This document shows positions 35,408 through 42,854 of a DNA stretch of 64,000 nt, one piece after another; within the stretch, counting starts at the first letter, position 1, and every line of letters starts with the position of its first letter. Origin of the DNA: DASXUG01 sp036504995. Lineage in GTDB: Bacteria; Pseudomonadota; Gammaproteobacteria; Burkholderiales; Methylophilaceae. Location of the stretch: the NCBI GenBank assembly GCA_036504995.1, contig DASXUG010000017.1, positions 186,001 to 250,000 of the forward strand, read 5' to 3'. A program made the position numbers and the translations under genes. A model generated the notes under the pieces. It did no database searches. It saw only the letters and a program-made list of their open reading frames with translations, and was not told where the DNA came from.

Positions 35408-36709
35408 TTACGCTCTGCTTAGTTTTTGTGTTTGGGTGGTCTTTATGGCCGCAATAGCAATAAATAATACAAATGCCCAGCCCTCCCAATTATTATGCAG
35501 TGAACTGTCAGTGAGCGCGTTGGTAGCGAAAATGATTACGGCCGTACAAATTGAAGAGGAAAGCCATCGGTTTTCAATATGGCGTGCATTTTTAATGGTG
35601 ATATAGATAAGGGCGATGAGTAAGCCAAACCCTATGAGGCCATATTGTGCTAACTGCGTGAGGTATTCATTGTGCGTGTGTCGGTGTCCTAATGGAGCTA
35701 ATGGGTCGTCACTAGACACTAGCTGCTGTCTAAATGAACCGCTCCCGTTGCCAATAACAGGGGATTGCTTGAAGAGCTGCCAGCTTACTTGCCAATAGTG
35801 AAGTCGCTGCCCGCCCGACGTGGTGATGTTGTTGTTATTCTCAAATGCCGATGCTTCGTGTGTAGCAGCGTTTACGCGCGTGTTGATTGATGGCAGTTTT
35901 ACATAAGCAATGCCAGCAGCTAGGGAAAGTGCGGTTAAGAATAATACGATATGTTTTTTGCTGGGCAGAGATTGTAGCGCGACCACAACCAACGCTACGA
36001 TTAAACTAATCAGCGCCATTCTTCCATAGATGAAAAAGAGTAAATCAGTCATACATAAAGCGCATAAAGCCATTAACACCCAACGATATTTTTTGGAATA
36101 AATACTGCCTAGTAGCGCAACTGAAAACAGTACAGAAATATTAAAGCCATGAATGATTTGATTACGCCAATACACAAGGTTGTGTACGCCATTCATCGAT
36201 GGTGAATAAGCTGCATTACGTCTAGGAGTGAGATTTAAATGAAAAAAATCAGCGATACCAAAGCCATCTAGTAGGGTTGGTAGCATTAAAGTAGCAGCGC
36301 CTAGGCAGTAGCTGATCAATAGTTGTTTTTGATGTTCTTCCGAGTCAAACAGGTATATGAAAACAGGGATTGCTAGTAGCTTACGGTAATGAATGAAGTC
36401 ATACTGAGCTAGATCAGAGTTGCTGTTAGTGAGAATGGTTTCAATGCTGATTAATGTAAAAAGAGATAATGCGATGATTACGGCTGGTGTTTTGAGTGTG
36501 ATTTTCCATTGGCTTTGTAGCCAGAATGCTTGCCGCGTTTCTATGGTTTCAAAAACCAGGGTGAGCGCAAAAAAAATCATCATCAGATAAAAACCAATAT
36601 TGAAACAAGCGTTTGACCATGCAATGCCATAAGCGCAAAAAAGCGCCATCCAGCGACTAAGCTGTAAAGAGAGGGCACTAAGCTTTGTAACGGAAAGTTG
36701 TTTAATCAT
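35408..36709 (-). CDS. O-antigen ligase / polymerase family protein (WaaL-like)
   Basis: 433 residues with about 11 membrane helices. A large periplasmic loop after residue 270 carries HYWQVSWQLFKQSPVIGNGSG and HRHTHNEYLTQLAQYG (His344/His346). These are the Wzy_C-domain features of WaaL, which joins undecaprenyl-linked O-antigen to core. WaaL and Wzy are hard to separate by sequence; the core-operon context favours the ligase. Confidence 0.82.
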   Translation of the reverse strand: MIKQLSVTKLSALSLQLSRWMALFCAYGIAWSNACFNIGFYLMMIFFALTLVFETIETRQAFWLQSQWKITLKTPAVIIALSLFTLISIETILTNSNSDLAQYDFIHYRKLLAIPVFIYLFDSEEHQKQLLISYCLGAATLMLPTLLDGFGIADFFHLNLTPRRNAAYSPSMNGVHNLVYWRNQIIHGFNISVLFSVALLGSIYSKKYRWVLMALCALCMTDLLFFIYGRMALISLIVALVVVALQSLPSKKHIVLFLTALSLAAGIAYVKLPSINTRVNAATHEASAFENNNNITTSGGQRLHYWQVSWQLFKQSPVIGNGSGSFRQQLVSSDDPLAPLGHRHTHNEYLTQLAQYGLIGFGLLIALIYITIKNARHIENRWLSSSICTAVIIFATNALTDSSLHNNWEGWAFVLFIAIAAIKTTQTQKLSRA

Positions 36710-36730
36710 TTGTTTTAATCTAGGACTATG

Positions 36731-37594
36731 TTACTTAGCGGAGGTATAGTGTTTTTTTGTTAGCTCAAGCCCAAAGAGTTTTTCTAACTTCATCGCCCAG
36801 CGGTGTTTTTTCTCTCTTCTTGTTGGTTGATACTCGAGTTTGGGCGTGAAAGTTTTTTCTGCTTGTGTATCGAGCCATAAGTGGACCGCTTGCGGATGAT
36901 TGCCGCTGAATGGTTTGATGGCTTGCGGGTCGATCTGATAGCCGTTAAATAATGGGTGGTCGTGTTTCCAGTACTTTCCAACACGTTGATTTTTTTCTCG
37001 CATCGCTTCAATACTGCGCACGTGGCCATAGTGGTAAATTGGCGCATCAACTAATGCAGCTCTTGGGTAACGTCCTTTTTTGTTTTTATCCATTACCACA
37101 AAATACAGCCCATCAGGTGCCCATGTGCGAATGGTATTTCGAATAATTCGACATTCTTTTCGATACCAGGCAGGGCTGCAGGCTAGCCAGTCTGGGCTGC
37201 CAAAGAAGTGCAGGTAATCAAAAGCGATGGCTTCTACTTTAGGATTATTGAGGTTTTGCTCCATGCACGCACGTATTTTTGGTAAATCGCTTTCGTGTAA
37301 AACCTCATCGCCCTCAAGATAAAATGCCCAGTCACCTGTGCAGTTGTAATGCGCAATCATTTTTTGTTGTGCATATACAAACCCGCGGTCTTGCATGTTT
37401 TCATTCCACTGGGTTTGAATGATGACTATTTTGTCGGATTGAATGGCTTGAATGCGAGCAAGGGTATCATCGTCACTATTGCCTACAGCCACGACAAACT
37501 CATCACAAATAGGCAGCGCCGATACAATGCTCTCAATAAAAGGGTATCCCAATAGGGTGCCGTTACGAATAAATGTGAAGCCGCTTACTTTCAA
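36731..37594 (-). CDS. GT2 family glycosyltransferase
   Basis: The 287-residue protein starts KVSGFTFIRNGTLLGYP and carries the GT2-type EGDE motif at 94-97 with a Trp/Tyr-rich acceptor region. Relatives are found in LPS and capsule clusters; specificity unknown. The start is TTG at 37594: an in-frame stop lies two codons upstream, and no Shine-Dalgarno is evident. It is the first gene of the seven-gene operon, divergent from edd. Confidence 0.75.
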   Translation of the reverse strand: MKVSGFTFIRNGTLLGYPFIESIVSALPICDEFVVAVGNSDDDTLARIQAIQSDKIVIIQTQWNENMQDRGFVYAQQKMIAHYNCTGDWAFYLEGDEVLHESDLPKIRACMEQNLNNPKVEAIAFDYLHFFGSPDWLACSPAWYRKECRIIRNTIRTWAPDGLYFVVMDKNKKGRYPRAALVDAPIYHYGHVRSIEAMREKNQRVGKYWKHDHPLFNGYQIDPQAIKPFSGNHPQAVHLWLDTQAEKTFTPKLEYQPTRREKKHRWAMKLEKLFGLELTKKHYTSAK

Positions 37595-37643
37595 TGATTA
37601 AACTCAAATTAAGGTTAGTTTGGTGATTATACCAAGCATATGT

Positions 37644-37665
37644 ATAGTCTGCCTGATAAGACTAT
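37644..37665. repeat. Inverted repeat in the divergent edd / GT2 spacer
   Basis: ATAGTCT (37644-37650) and AGACTAT (37659-37665) are perfect 7-bp arms with an 8-nt spacer. It lies 59 nt upstream of the edd -35 box, so it could be an operator. It does not match the HexR site as I know it. Confidence 0.35.
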
Positions 37666-37723
37666 GTTTGGCTTTTTTGCTACATTGGTTAACAATTACT
37701 TACACATCAATATAAGGCTTTAA

Positions 37724-37752
37724 TTGACGATATTGTTTGCATTGAGGATAAT
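37724..37752 (+). promoter_or_regulatory. Sigma-70 promoter of edd
   Basis: TTGACG at 37724-37729 and GATAAT at 37747-37752 are separated by exactly 17 bp, each with one mismatch to consensus. The predicted transcript starts near 37759, about 27 nt before the ATG. Confidence 0.7.
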
Positions 37753-37785
37753 CAAACTATTGTTGTCAATTAATAGAAGTATTCA

Positions 37786-39600
37786 ATGAAACCAATCCTG
37801 AATGTAGTTACTGATCGTATTCGTGAGCGTAGTGTTCCAACACGTACTGCTTATTTAAAACGTATTGACCAAATGGTTAACCGTCCTCGCGGTGCTGACC
37901 GTATGGGTTGCGCCAATGTGGCGCATGCTTTTGCGGCGATGCCTGCAAATGATAAATTGCGTGTTGTAGCTGAGAAAGCGCTGAATATCGGCATTGTTAC
38001 CGCTTATAACGAGATGTTATCAGCACATCAGCCTTATGTGGATTTTCCAGATGTAATTCGTGCCGAGGCGCATAAATATGGTGCTACAGTGCAAGTTGCG
38101 GGTGGTGTACCTGCAATGTGTGATGGGATTACGCAGGGTGAGCCTGGTATGGAGTTAAGCTTGTTTTCACGCGACACCATTGCGATGAGTACAGCAGTAG
38201 CGCTTTCACATGATGTGTTTGATGCTGCTTTGTTGCTCGGCGTGTGCGATAAAATCGTGCCAGGCTTGCTGATTGGCGCGTTGCAGTTTGGTCATTTGCC
38301 TTGTATTTTTGTGCCTGCAGGCCCGATGAGTACTGGCCTAGATAATACTGAAAAATCTAAAGTTCGCGAAAAATTCGCGGAGGGCTTAGTTGGCCGTAAA
38401 GAGTTGCTGGATTCTGAGTCAGCGGCTTACCACGGTGCTGGCACTTGTACGTTCTACGGCACCGCGAATAGCAATCAAATGTTGTTGGAAGCGATGGGCT
38501 TACATATTCCAGGTGCGGCGTTCGTGCATCCGCATGACCCACTGCGTGCATGTTTAACACGCGAATCTGTACGTGCCGTGTTGGAAAATACTGTTAACCA
38601 ACGCTTTACGCCAATTGGGCATATGGTCGATGAAAAAGTGATCGTTAACGCGATTGTTGCGCTATTGGCAACGGGCGGCAGTACCAACCACTGTATTCAC
38701 TGGGTGGCTGTTGCGCGTGCGGCAGGCATTATTATTGACTGGACAGATTTCTCTGATTTATCAGATGCTACGCCGTTATTGGCACGTGTCTATCCAAATG
38801 GTAAAGCCGATGTTAACCAGTTCCAAGATGCTGGTGGGCCAGCTTTTGTGATTCGTGAGCTGATTGAGGGTGGCTTTATGCACGAAGACGTGCAAAGTGT
38901 GGTCATCGGTGGTATGCGCGACTTCTGTAAAAAACCAAGTACCGATGGTAAAAACTTAACTTGGACAGATTTGCCAACTGAAAGCCCTGATGAAACCATC
39001 TTGCGTTCATCTTCTAAACCATTTAGTGCGTCAGGTGGCTTGAAGTTGTTAACGGGTAACTTGGGCCGAGCTGTGATCAAGAGTTCTGCAGTGCCAGAAG
39101 ATAGGCAAATTATTGAAGCACCAGCCATCGTGTTTAATGGGCAAGAGGAGTTGCTGGCTGCATTTAAACGTGGCGAGTTGGAAAAAGATTTTGTTGCAGT
39201 GGTGCGTTTCCAAGGTCCACAAGCCAACGGTATGCCAGAGTTACACAAATTGACGCCACCGCTATCAGTATTGCAAGGTAAGGGCTTTAAAGTGGCAATT
39301 GTGACTGATGGTCGTATGAGTGGTGCGTCAGGTAAAGTGCCAGCAGCAATTCACGTCAGCCCAGAGGCATTGGCAGGTGGTCCGTTAGGTAAAGTGCGTG
39401 ATGGCGACATTGTGCGTTTGAATGCGGTTGTCGGTACATTAAACGTGCTGGTTGATGAAGAGGCATGGGCAAAGCGCGAAATTGCGAAGATGTCTGAAGC
39501 GCAGGTCGAAAATAATGCCCATGGCATGGGGCGCGAGTTATTTGGTGGTATGCGCAGGAATGTGCGGAGTGCAGAGCAGGGCGCTATCACTTGGTTGTAA
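37786..39600 (+). CDS. edd: 6-phosphogluconate dehydratase
   Basis: The 604-residue IlvD/Edd-family Fe-S dehydratase converts 6-phosphogluconate to KDPG, the first Entner-Doudoroff step. It shows VTAYNEMLSAHQPY, the QVAGGVPAMCDGITQG cluster-binding stretch, LLLGVCDKIVPGLLIGAL, GTCTFYGTANSNQ and VTDGRMSGASGKVPAAIH. Length is typical of Edd (about 600). It is followed by two hairpin repeat elements and then eda; in methylotrophs of the ribulose monophosphate cycle the pair cleaves hexose phosphate to pyruvate. Confidence 0.97.
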   Translation: MKPILNVVTDRIRERSVPTRTAYLKRIDQMVNRPRGADRMGCANVAHAFAAMPANDKLRVVAEKALNIGIVTAYNEMLSAHQPYVDFPDVIRAEAHKYGATVQVAGGVPAMCDGITQGEPGMELSLFSRDTIAMSTAVALSHDVFDAALLLGVCDKIVPGLLIGALQFGHLPCIFVPAGPMSTGLDNTEKSKVREKFAEGLVGRKELLDSESAAYHGAGTCTFYGTANSNQMLLEAMGLHIPGAAFVHPHDPLRACLTRESVRAVLENTVNQRFTPIGHMVDEKVIVNAIVALLATGGSTNHCIHWVAVARAAGIIIDWTDFSDLSDATPLLARVYPNGKADVNQFQDAGGPAFVIRELIEGGFMHEDVQSVVIGGMRDFCKKPSTDGKNLTWTDLPTESPDETILRSSSKPFSASGGLKLLTGNLGRAVIKSSAVPEDRQIIEAPAIVFNGQEELLAAFKRGELEKDFVAVVRFQGPQANGMPELHKLTPPLSVLQGKGFKVAIVTDGRMSGASGKVPAAIHVSPEALAGGPLGKVRDGDIVRLNAVVGTLNVLVDEEAWAKREIAKMSEAQVENNAHGMGRELFGGMRRNVRSAEQGAITWL

Positions 39601-39705
39601 ATTCTGATTAACCATTGGGCGACTACTTTGTTACGCTCGCTTGCCGTACTATTTGTACTGCCCGCGCTCGCGAGCCTCGTACTCACCCAATGCTAAATCA
39701 GAATT
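39600..39705. repeat. Paired-arm hairpin repeat, copy 1 (edd-eda spacer)
   Basis: The outer arms AATTCTGATTA (39600-39610) and TAAATCAGAATT (39694-39705) are complementary, and ATTGGG/CCCAAT pairs inside them. The core contains TTACGCTCGCTTGCCGTAC, TATTT, GTACTGC and the palindrome GCTCGCGAGC, able to fold GCTCGC with GCGAGC and GTAC with GTAC. The left arm begins at the last base of the edd stop codon. The core is shared with copy 2, but the arms are not. Confidence 0.8.
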
Positions 39706-39710
39706 GTTGT

Positions 39711-39810
39711 AAACTTTGATAATCAAACGATAGCGGCGTTACACTCACTTGTCGTACTTGATGTACTGCCTGCGCTCATGTGCCTTGCTCTCGATTGATT
39801 ATCAAAGTTT
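39711..39810. repeat. Paired-arm hairpin repeat, copy 2 (edd-eda spacer)
   Basis: AAACTTTGATAATCAA (39711-39726) and TTGATTATCAAAGTTT (39795-39810) are perfect 16-bp inverted arms. The core TTACACTCACTTGTCGTAC, TTGAT, GTACTGCCTGCGCTC aligns to copy 1 base for base over about 54 positions with roughly a dozen differences. Only 5 nt separate the two copies. Together they probably also end the edd transcript. Confidence 0.82.
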
Positions 39811-39874
39811 AGATTGAGAGTTGTTTGCGCAGTAATTTTATATATCAAACGTAATAATTTCATCATCCATACGT

Positions 39875-39903
39875 AACCGTAAATGGCATTCACGGTTGAA
39901 TGC
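39875..39903 (+). promoter_or_regulatory. Two overlapping, mutually exclusive hairpins upstream of eda
   Basis: AACCGT (39875-39880) can pair with ACGGTT (39892-39897). GCATTC (39886-39891) can pair with GAATGC (39898-39903), placing ACGGTT in its loop, so only one can form at a time. The structure ends 65 nt before the eda ATG. Arms of six pairs are short, so a regulatory role is only a possibility. Confidence 0.3.
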
Positions 39904-39968
39904 AAAGCAGGTATCTGGGTGTTCGATTAAAAGCAGATTTGTTTAATTTTAAAAGTTAGAAAGAACCT

Positions 39969-40595
39969 ATGAATACATTAGATTTGGCCAATCACGGTCC
40001 AGTGATTCCAGTAATTGTGATCAACAAGCTAGAAGATGCAGTGCCAATGGCTGAGGCGTTATTGGCGGGTGGCGTTAAAGTACTAGAAGTTACTTTGCGT
40101 ACCTCATGTGCGCTAGCTGGGATGGAAGCGATTGCGAAAGCGGTACCAGAGGCTATTTTAGGTGCTGGCACTGTGCGCAATGTAAAAGATGCACAAGCAG
40201 TTAAAGATGTTGGTTGCCAATTTGCAGTGAGCCCAGGTTACACCAGTGAATTAGGTTTAGCAGCGCGTAAAATGGGTTTGCCTCTGTTACCAGGCGTTTC
40301 TACTGGTTCAGAAATTATGATGGCAAATGCTGATGATTATTATTTCCTTAAATTGTTCCCAGCAGTTGCTGTGGGCGGTATTAACTTATTAAAAGGTTTT
40401 GCTGGCCCATTTGGTGATGTTAAATTCTGCCCTACAGGTGGTGTAACTGTTGAGTCAGCTCCACAGTTTTTGGCGTTGCCTAACGTAGTGGTTTGCGGTG
40501 GTACATGGTTAACACCAGCAGACGCAGTAGCGCGTGGTGATTGGGCGCATATCACTAAATTAGCAAAAGAAGCTAGCGCTATTAAAGCGGCTTAA
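39969..40595 (+). CDS. eda: KDPG / KHG aldolase
   Basis: This 208-residue class I aldolase splits 2-keto-3-deoxy-6-phosphogluconate into pyruvate and glyceraldehyde 3-phosphate. The Schiff-base Lys128 is in YYFLKLFPA, the catalytic Glu40 in VLEVTLRT, and the GAGTV and CPTGGV phosphate-binding segments are present. AGAAAGAACCT precedes the ATG. Separated from edd by the repeat spacer, so a separate promoter is likely. Confidence 0.97.
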   Translation: MNTLDLANHGPVIPVIVINKLEDAVPMAEALLAGGVKVLEVTLRTSCALAGMEAIAKAVPEAILGAGTVRNVKDAQAVKDVGCQFAVSPGYTSELGLAARKMGLPLLPGVSTGSEIMMANADDYYFLKLFPAVAVGGINLLKGFAGPFGDVKFCPTGGVTVESAPQFLALPNVVVCGGTWLTPADAVARGDWAHITKLAKEASAIKAA

Positions 40596-40618
40596 TGCTA
40601 TAGTTAGGTTCGTTATGA

Positions 40619-40649
40619 AGAAATTCCCGCACAGGCGGGAATTTTTTTA
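40619..40649 (+). terminator. Rho-independent terminator of eda
   Basis: AAATTCCCGC and GCGGGAATTT are perfect 10-bp arms around a 4-nt ACAG loop and run into TTTTTTT. It ends eda before the HAD gene. Confidence 0.93.
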
Positions 40650-40670
40650 TATTGTTACAACAAGGTAAGT

Positions 40671-41330
40671 ATGCGACCATTTTCTACCTACAGCACCATT
40701 GTGTTTGATTGTGATGGTGTGATTCTCAATTCTAATCAACTCAAAATTCAGGCTTACTTTGATATAGCCATTCGCTTTGGGGCAAATAAAGCACAAGCGC
40801 AAGCTTTGGTTGATCATCATGTCGCGTTGGGCGGTATCTCACGTTACCCGAAGTTTCAGTACTTCCTAAAAGAAATTCTGCATCAGCCTGTCACCGAAGA
40901 AGCAACTCAGCGCTTACTAGATACATTTGGCTCGGAAGTGGAGCGTTTGTTGGCAAATTGTGAAATGGCCTCAGGATTAAACACCTTACGTGAAGCTAAC
41001 CCTAATCAGCGCTGGATGGTGCTTTCTGGCGGCGATCAAGCCGAGTTACGTAAAATATTTGAGCTGCGTGACCTGACGCACTTATTTAACGCTGGCATAT
41101 TTGGTAGCCCAGATAATAAAGATGTTGTGTTGGCGCGTGAGTTAGCCCATGGCAATATTACCCAACCAGCCCTATTTTTAGGTGATAGCCGATATGACCA
41201 CCAAGCTTCTACAGGCGCTGGTTTGGATTTTGTGTTTTTGAGTGCTTGGACGGATGTTGAAAATTGGCAAGCCTATTGTGAACAACATCAGATCACAGTG
41301 AAGAGGAATATCGCGGAAGCTGCGATATAA
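40671..41330 (+). CDS. HAD-family phosphatase-like hydrolase
   Basis: The 219-residue protein has HAD motif I VFDCDGVILNSN (Asp13 nucleophile, Asp15). A helical cap follows, then motif II VLSGGDQ with Ser, a Lys near FGSPDNKDVV, and motif IV FLGDSRYDHQAS. The beta-phosphoglucomutase/phosphoglycolate phosphatase group is likely; the substrate is unknown. Although next to eda, a strong terminator separates them. Confidence 0.85.
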   Translation: MRPFSTYSTIVFDCDGVILNSNQLKIQAYFDIAIRFGANKAQAQALVDHHVALGGISRYPKFQYFLKEILHQPVTEEATQRLLDTFGSEVERLLANCEMASGLNTLREANPNQRWMVLSGGDQAELRKIFELRDLTHLFNAGIFGSPDNKDVVLARELAHGNITQPALFLGDSRYDHQASTGAGLDFVFLSAWTDVENWQAYCEQHQITVKRNIAEAAI

Positions 41331-41342
41331 TTTGCGTTAGTT

Positions 41343-41771
41343 TTATTTGTTTGTTTTGAAGTCAGTAAAGTCTACAAAATTACGAGCAACTTGTTTCAGG
41401 CTGTCTCTTATCCCTAGCCTTGTATAAATATCATGTTGTACCTGAAAACCAGCAATCCCTGCAAAGTAAATTAATTTCTGTGCTACGTGGTGCGTAGGGG
41501 GTTGCTTTAGTTTTTCTAGAAACGTGTTTTCACCAGATTGATGCCTAGTTTTTAATGTTCCCAGTAATGCGCCAGTGAGTTTGGCATGATTATGTGTAAA
41601 ACGCTTGGGTTCATCGGTTAATAAAAAATCAATTTCTGGCATTAATGCCCAAGTGGCATTCCATAACGCAATGTCGCCATTGGTCCATTGAAATGGCCCG
41701 CTACCACTATCATCCACATATTTAGAAGGATGCTCAGGACTGTAAATATAAGCTTCAGAAGGTGTAGTCAT
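41343..41771 (-). CDS. Uncharacterised protein
   Basis: 142 residues that I do not recognise. It is soluble, without signal peptide or membrane helix. Notable residues are Trp-rich WTNGDIALWNATWALMPEIDFLL near residues 29-51 and several His (THNHAKL, PTHHVAQ). Strand composition and the codon pattern look coding. It lies 54 nt downstream of waaF on the same strand and may end that operon. Confidence 0.6.
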   Translation of the reverse strand: MTTPSEAYIYSPEHPSKYVDDSGSGPFQWTNGDIALWNATWALMPEIDFLLTDEPKRFTHNHAKLTGALLGTLKTRHQSGENTFLEKLKQPPTHHVAQKLIYFAGIAGFQVQHDIYTRLGIRDSLKQVARNFVDFTDFKTNK

Positions 41772-41825
41772 ATCGCTTTAAATACCTGAATTTAGTTTAG
41801 AACATTGAAAGTTAATGAATTGGCG

Positions 41826-42848
41826 TTAAATTTTTAGTCGCTGAATCACATCAGCTGGGGCAATGTTTTTTAAACAGGCAAGGTGATCGTTTGGTTGTTT
41901 TAGTGGGCACTCTCTTTTAAAACATGGGCTACAAGCCAGGCCTTGGTAAAACACCTCTGCGGCATTGCTCATTGGTGGGGTGTGGTGTGGGTCGGATGAG
42001 CCGTAAATCGCGGCTAGCGGCTTGCCTAACGCCGCGGCTACGTGCATCAAGCCGGAATCATTGCTGACCACTGCCTTGCATCTTGCCATTAAGTCTATGG
42101 CTTCGCCTAGTTTGGTTCTGCCACCAAAATCAATACACTGGTTTTTAGTGAGCTTGTTGATAAGCGACGTGACTGGAATATCTTTCTCCGAGCCAAATAG
42201 CCACACTTGCCAGCCTTTTACCAATGCATCATTGGCAACTTGGGCGTAATGTTCTGCTGGCCAACGCTTTGCTTCTCCGTATTCTGCTCCAGGACACAAG
42301 CCCAGAATATTGCCTGGAAGTGTTTCAATACCTAATTTGTCGAGGGTGGCTTCACCATTGAGTTTATTAGCAATCAATGCAGGCTCAGGGATGTTGTCGG
42401 GTAACGACTCATCAGGTGATAAACCAAGTGCCACAAAACGATCTACCGTGCGGGGGAGTAGTTTCTTATCCAGTGAGCGAATGTCATTAATCAGGCCATA
42501 ACGCATTTCACCCAAAAAACTGGTGCGGCGTTTAATGCCAGCAGCCCAAGGCAAAATGGCCGATTTGAAAGAATTGGTGAGGATGATTGCTTGAGTATAG
42601 CCTGTGGACTTTAAACTACGACCAACTTTTACACGTTGCCAAAAAGCAAATTGTTTGTGCTGAAAAGGCAAGGCAATTGCTTGGTCCACTTCTGACATGC
42701 GGGTTAACAAGGGCAATGTCCAAGCAGGTGCCGCGACATCAATGCTGCAATTGGGGCGTATGTGCTTGAGCTGCTTGAACAAGCTTTGCGCAAGTACCAT
42801 ATCGCCCACCCAGGATGGACCTAATACCAAGATTCTGTCATTCGACAT
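41826..42848 (-). CDS. waaF: LPS heptosyltransferase II
   Basis: The 340-residue GT9 protein transfers the second heptose onto heptose I. It opens ILVLGPSWVGDMVLAQSLFK, has the LCPGAEYGEAKRWPAEHYA site and VVSNDSGLMHVAAALGKPLAAIYGSSDP, all typical of WaaF. It is the last sure gene of the ADP-heptose operon, 6 nt after hldE. Confidence 0.94.
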   Translation of the reverse strand: MSNDRILVLGPSWVGDMVLAQSLFKQLKHIRPNCSIDVAAPAWTLPLLTRMSEVDQAIALPFQHKQFAFWQRVKVGRSLKSTGYTQAIILTNSFKSAILPWAAGIKRRTSFLGEMRYGLINDIRSLDKKLLPRTVDRFVALGLSPDESLPDNIPEPALIANKLNGEATLDKLGIETLPGNILGLCPGAEYGEAKRWPAEHYAQVANDALVKGWQVWLFGSEKDIPVTSLINKLTKNQCIDFGGRTKLGEAIDLMARCKAVVSNDSGLMHVAAALGKPLAAIYGSSDPHHTPPMSNAAEVFYQGLACSPCFKRECPLKQPNDHLACLKNIAPADVIQRLKI

Positions 42849-42854
42849 ATTGCT

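Noticed and set aside
39723..39905. 60-residue minus-strand open frame in the edd-eda spacer
   Set aside because: It runs through the repeat element and its arms; no ribosome binding site or coding character.
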